A stretch of 64,000 nt of DNA from Ensifer sp. WSM1721 (lineage in GTDB: Bacteria; Pseudomonadota; Alphaproteobacteria; Rhizobiales; Rhizobiaceae), in contig NZ_CP165784.1 in the NCBI RefSeq assembly GCF_000513895.2, forward strand, positions 496,001-560,000, in the 5' to 3' direction. How positions within the stretch are numbered: position 1 is the first letter of the stretch; every line of letters begins with the position of its first letter. The notes beneath the pieces are model-generated. The model saw nothing but the letters and a program-made list of their open reading frames with translations. It did not search any database and had not been told where the DNA came from. Below, piece by piece: positions 63,817 to 64,000 of the stretch. The position numbers and the translations under genes are program-made.

Positions 63817-64000
63817 ATGCAAAAGCCAGATGAACTTGCCCGGCAATCGGTCATCCTGCTCATGGACGACCTGCGCCTCCGTCGCGCCGCGGTCGAATCC
63901 TTGCTGACGCCTTGGGCCGAGGGCTTCGGCGCCAGCATCGAACTGGGGCAGATGTCCAGCTTCGAGGGCGCGGCGGAACCGCTCCGCAACCGGGCCATGA
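63817..64000 (+). CDS. Partial regulator, receiver-like N-terminus, runs off the window
   Basis: The frame from the ATG at 63817 stays open to the window end (61 codons): MQKPDELARQSVILLMDDLR, then LRRAAVESLLTPWAEGFGAS. The hydrophobic strand followed by DD is like the first strand of response-regulator receiver domains, as in LuxR-type regulators. The output domain lies outside, so the assignment is tentative. Confidence 0.45.
   Translation, partial: MQKPDELARQSVILLMDDLRLRRAAVESLLTPWAEGFGASIELGQMSSFEGAAEPLRNRAM

Noticed and set aside
1..64000. CRISPR arrays, tRNA, rRNA, nod boxes or type III tts boxes
   Set aside because: No regular spaced repeats, tRNA cloverleaf-type sequences or matching regulatory consensus were seen on reading both strands; a computational scan could still find weak examples.

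Overview
This window looks like an accessory replicon or symbiosis-island segment of a rhizobial alphaproteobacterium (Rhizobium/Sinorhizobium/Mesorhizobium type). The support is a VirG-type regulator with a perfect vir box, a FixK/Fnr box in front of an OmpW porin, uptake-hydrogenase maturation relics in hypD-hypE-hypX order, a sigma54-like promoter, and many broken IS copies (IS66, IS21, ISL3, IS481, IS5 types). No rRNA, tRNA or CRISPR array was seen. Gene decay is extensive: many genes carry frameshifts or are cut off at IS junctions.

Layout. (1) 1-7.5 kb: an acyl-CoA synthetase (cut by the window edge), a divergent MocR regulator, and a small-ORF/biotin carboxylase/biotin carrier/carboxyltransferase operon, together an acyl-CoA carboxylation unit. 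(2) 7.5-11.7 kb: hydrogenase maturation relics (hypX and hypD broken, hypE intact) fused to a decayed dioxygenase/cytochrome b561/EF-hand operon with a divergent MarR regulator and two clear palindromic operators. (3) 11.9-15.3 kb: IS debris, then a two-gene RiPP locus. It has a Nif11-type leader precursor with a Val-rich tail and a PoyD-type radical SAM peptide epimerase, preceded by a -24/-12 promoter candidate. (4) 15.3-26 kb: ISL3 debris, a cytochrome P450 and a P450 fragment, a remnant of a second EndoU/PLD cluster, an orphan protein gene, an AraC relic, a LysR regulator, otsA, IS5 debris and a vir box. (5) 26.2-36 kb: virG, then a cluster of CYTH-like protein, EndoU ribonuclease-lamin tail protein, subtilase, metallo-beta-lactamase-fold hydrolase and membrane patatin. 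(6) 36-42.4 kb: ISL3 halves in opposite orientation, ompW, IS481, chemoreceptor, integrase and AlbA-type relics.

(7) 42.4-50.9 kb is the most coherent block. Nine genes run on the plus strand with overlaps or very short gaps: a secreted protein, hxsD, hxsB, hxsC and hxsA (His-Xaa-Ser peptide system with two radical SAM maturases), then a TerY-like vWA protein, a PP2C phosphatase, a Ser/Thr kinase with a helix-hairpin-helix tail, and an SH3 protein. This joins a RiPP-type modification system to a TerY-P phosphosignalling triad. (8) 51-64 kb: a broken thermonuclease, a YHYH mini-protein with a strong terminator, a DUF1016/YhcG nuclease, a tightly overlapping three-gene minus-strand cluster that begins with a possible PD-(D/E)XK protein, a putative phage abortive-infection (AbiC-type) membrane protein, AlbA and resolvase relics, and a partial regulator at the edge. 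This part resembles a decaying defence island.

All calls come from reading the sequence and from memory of protein families. No alignment or database search was run.
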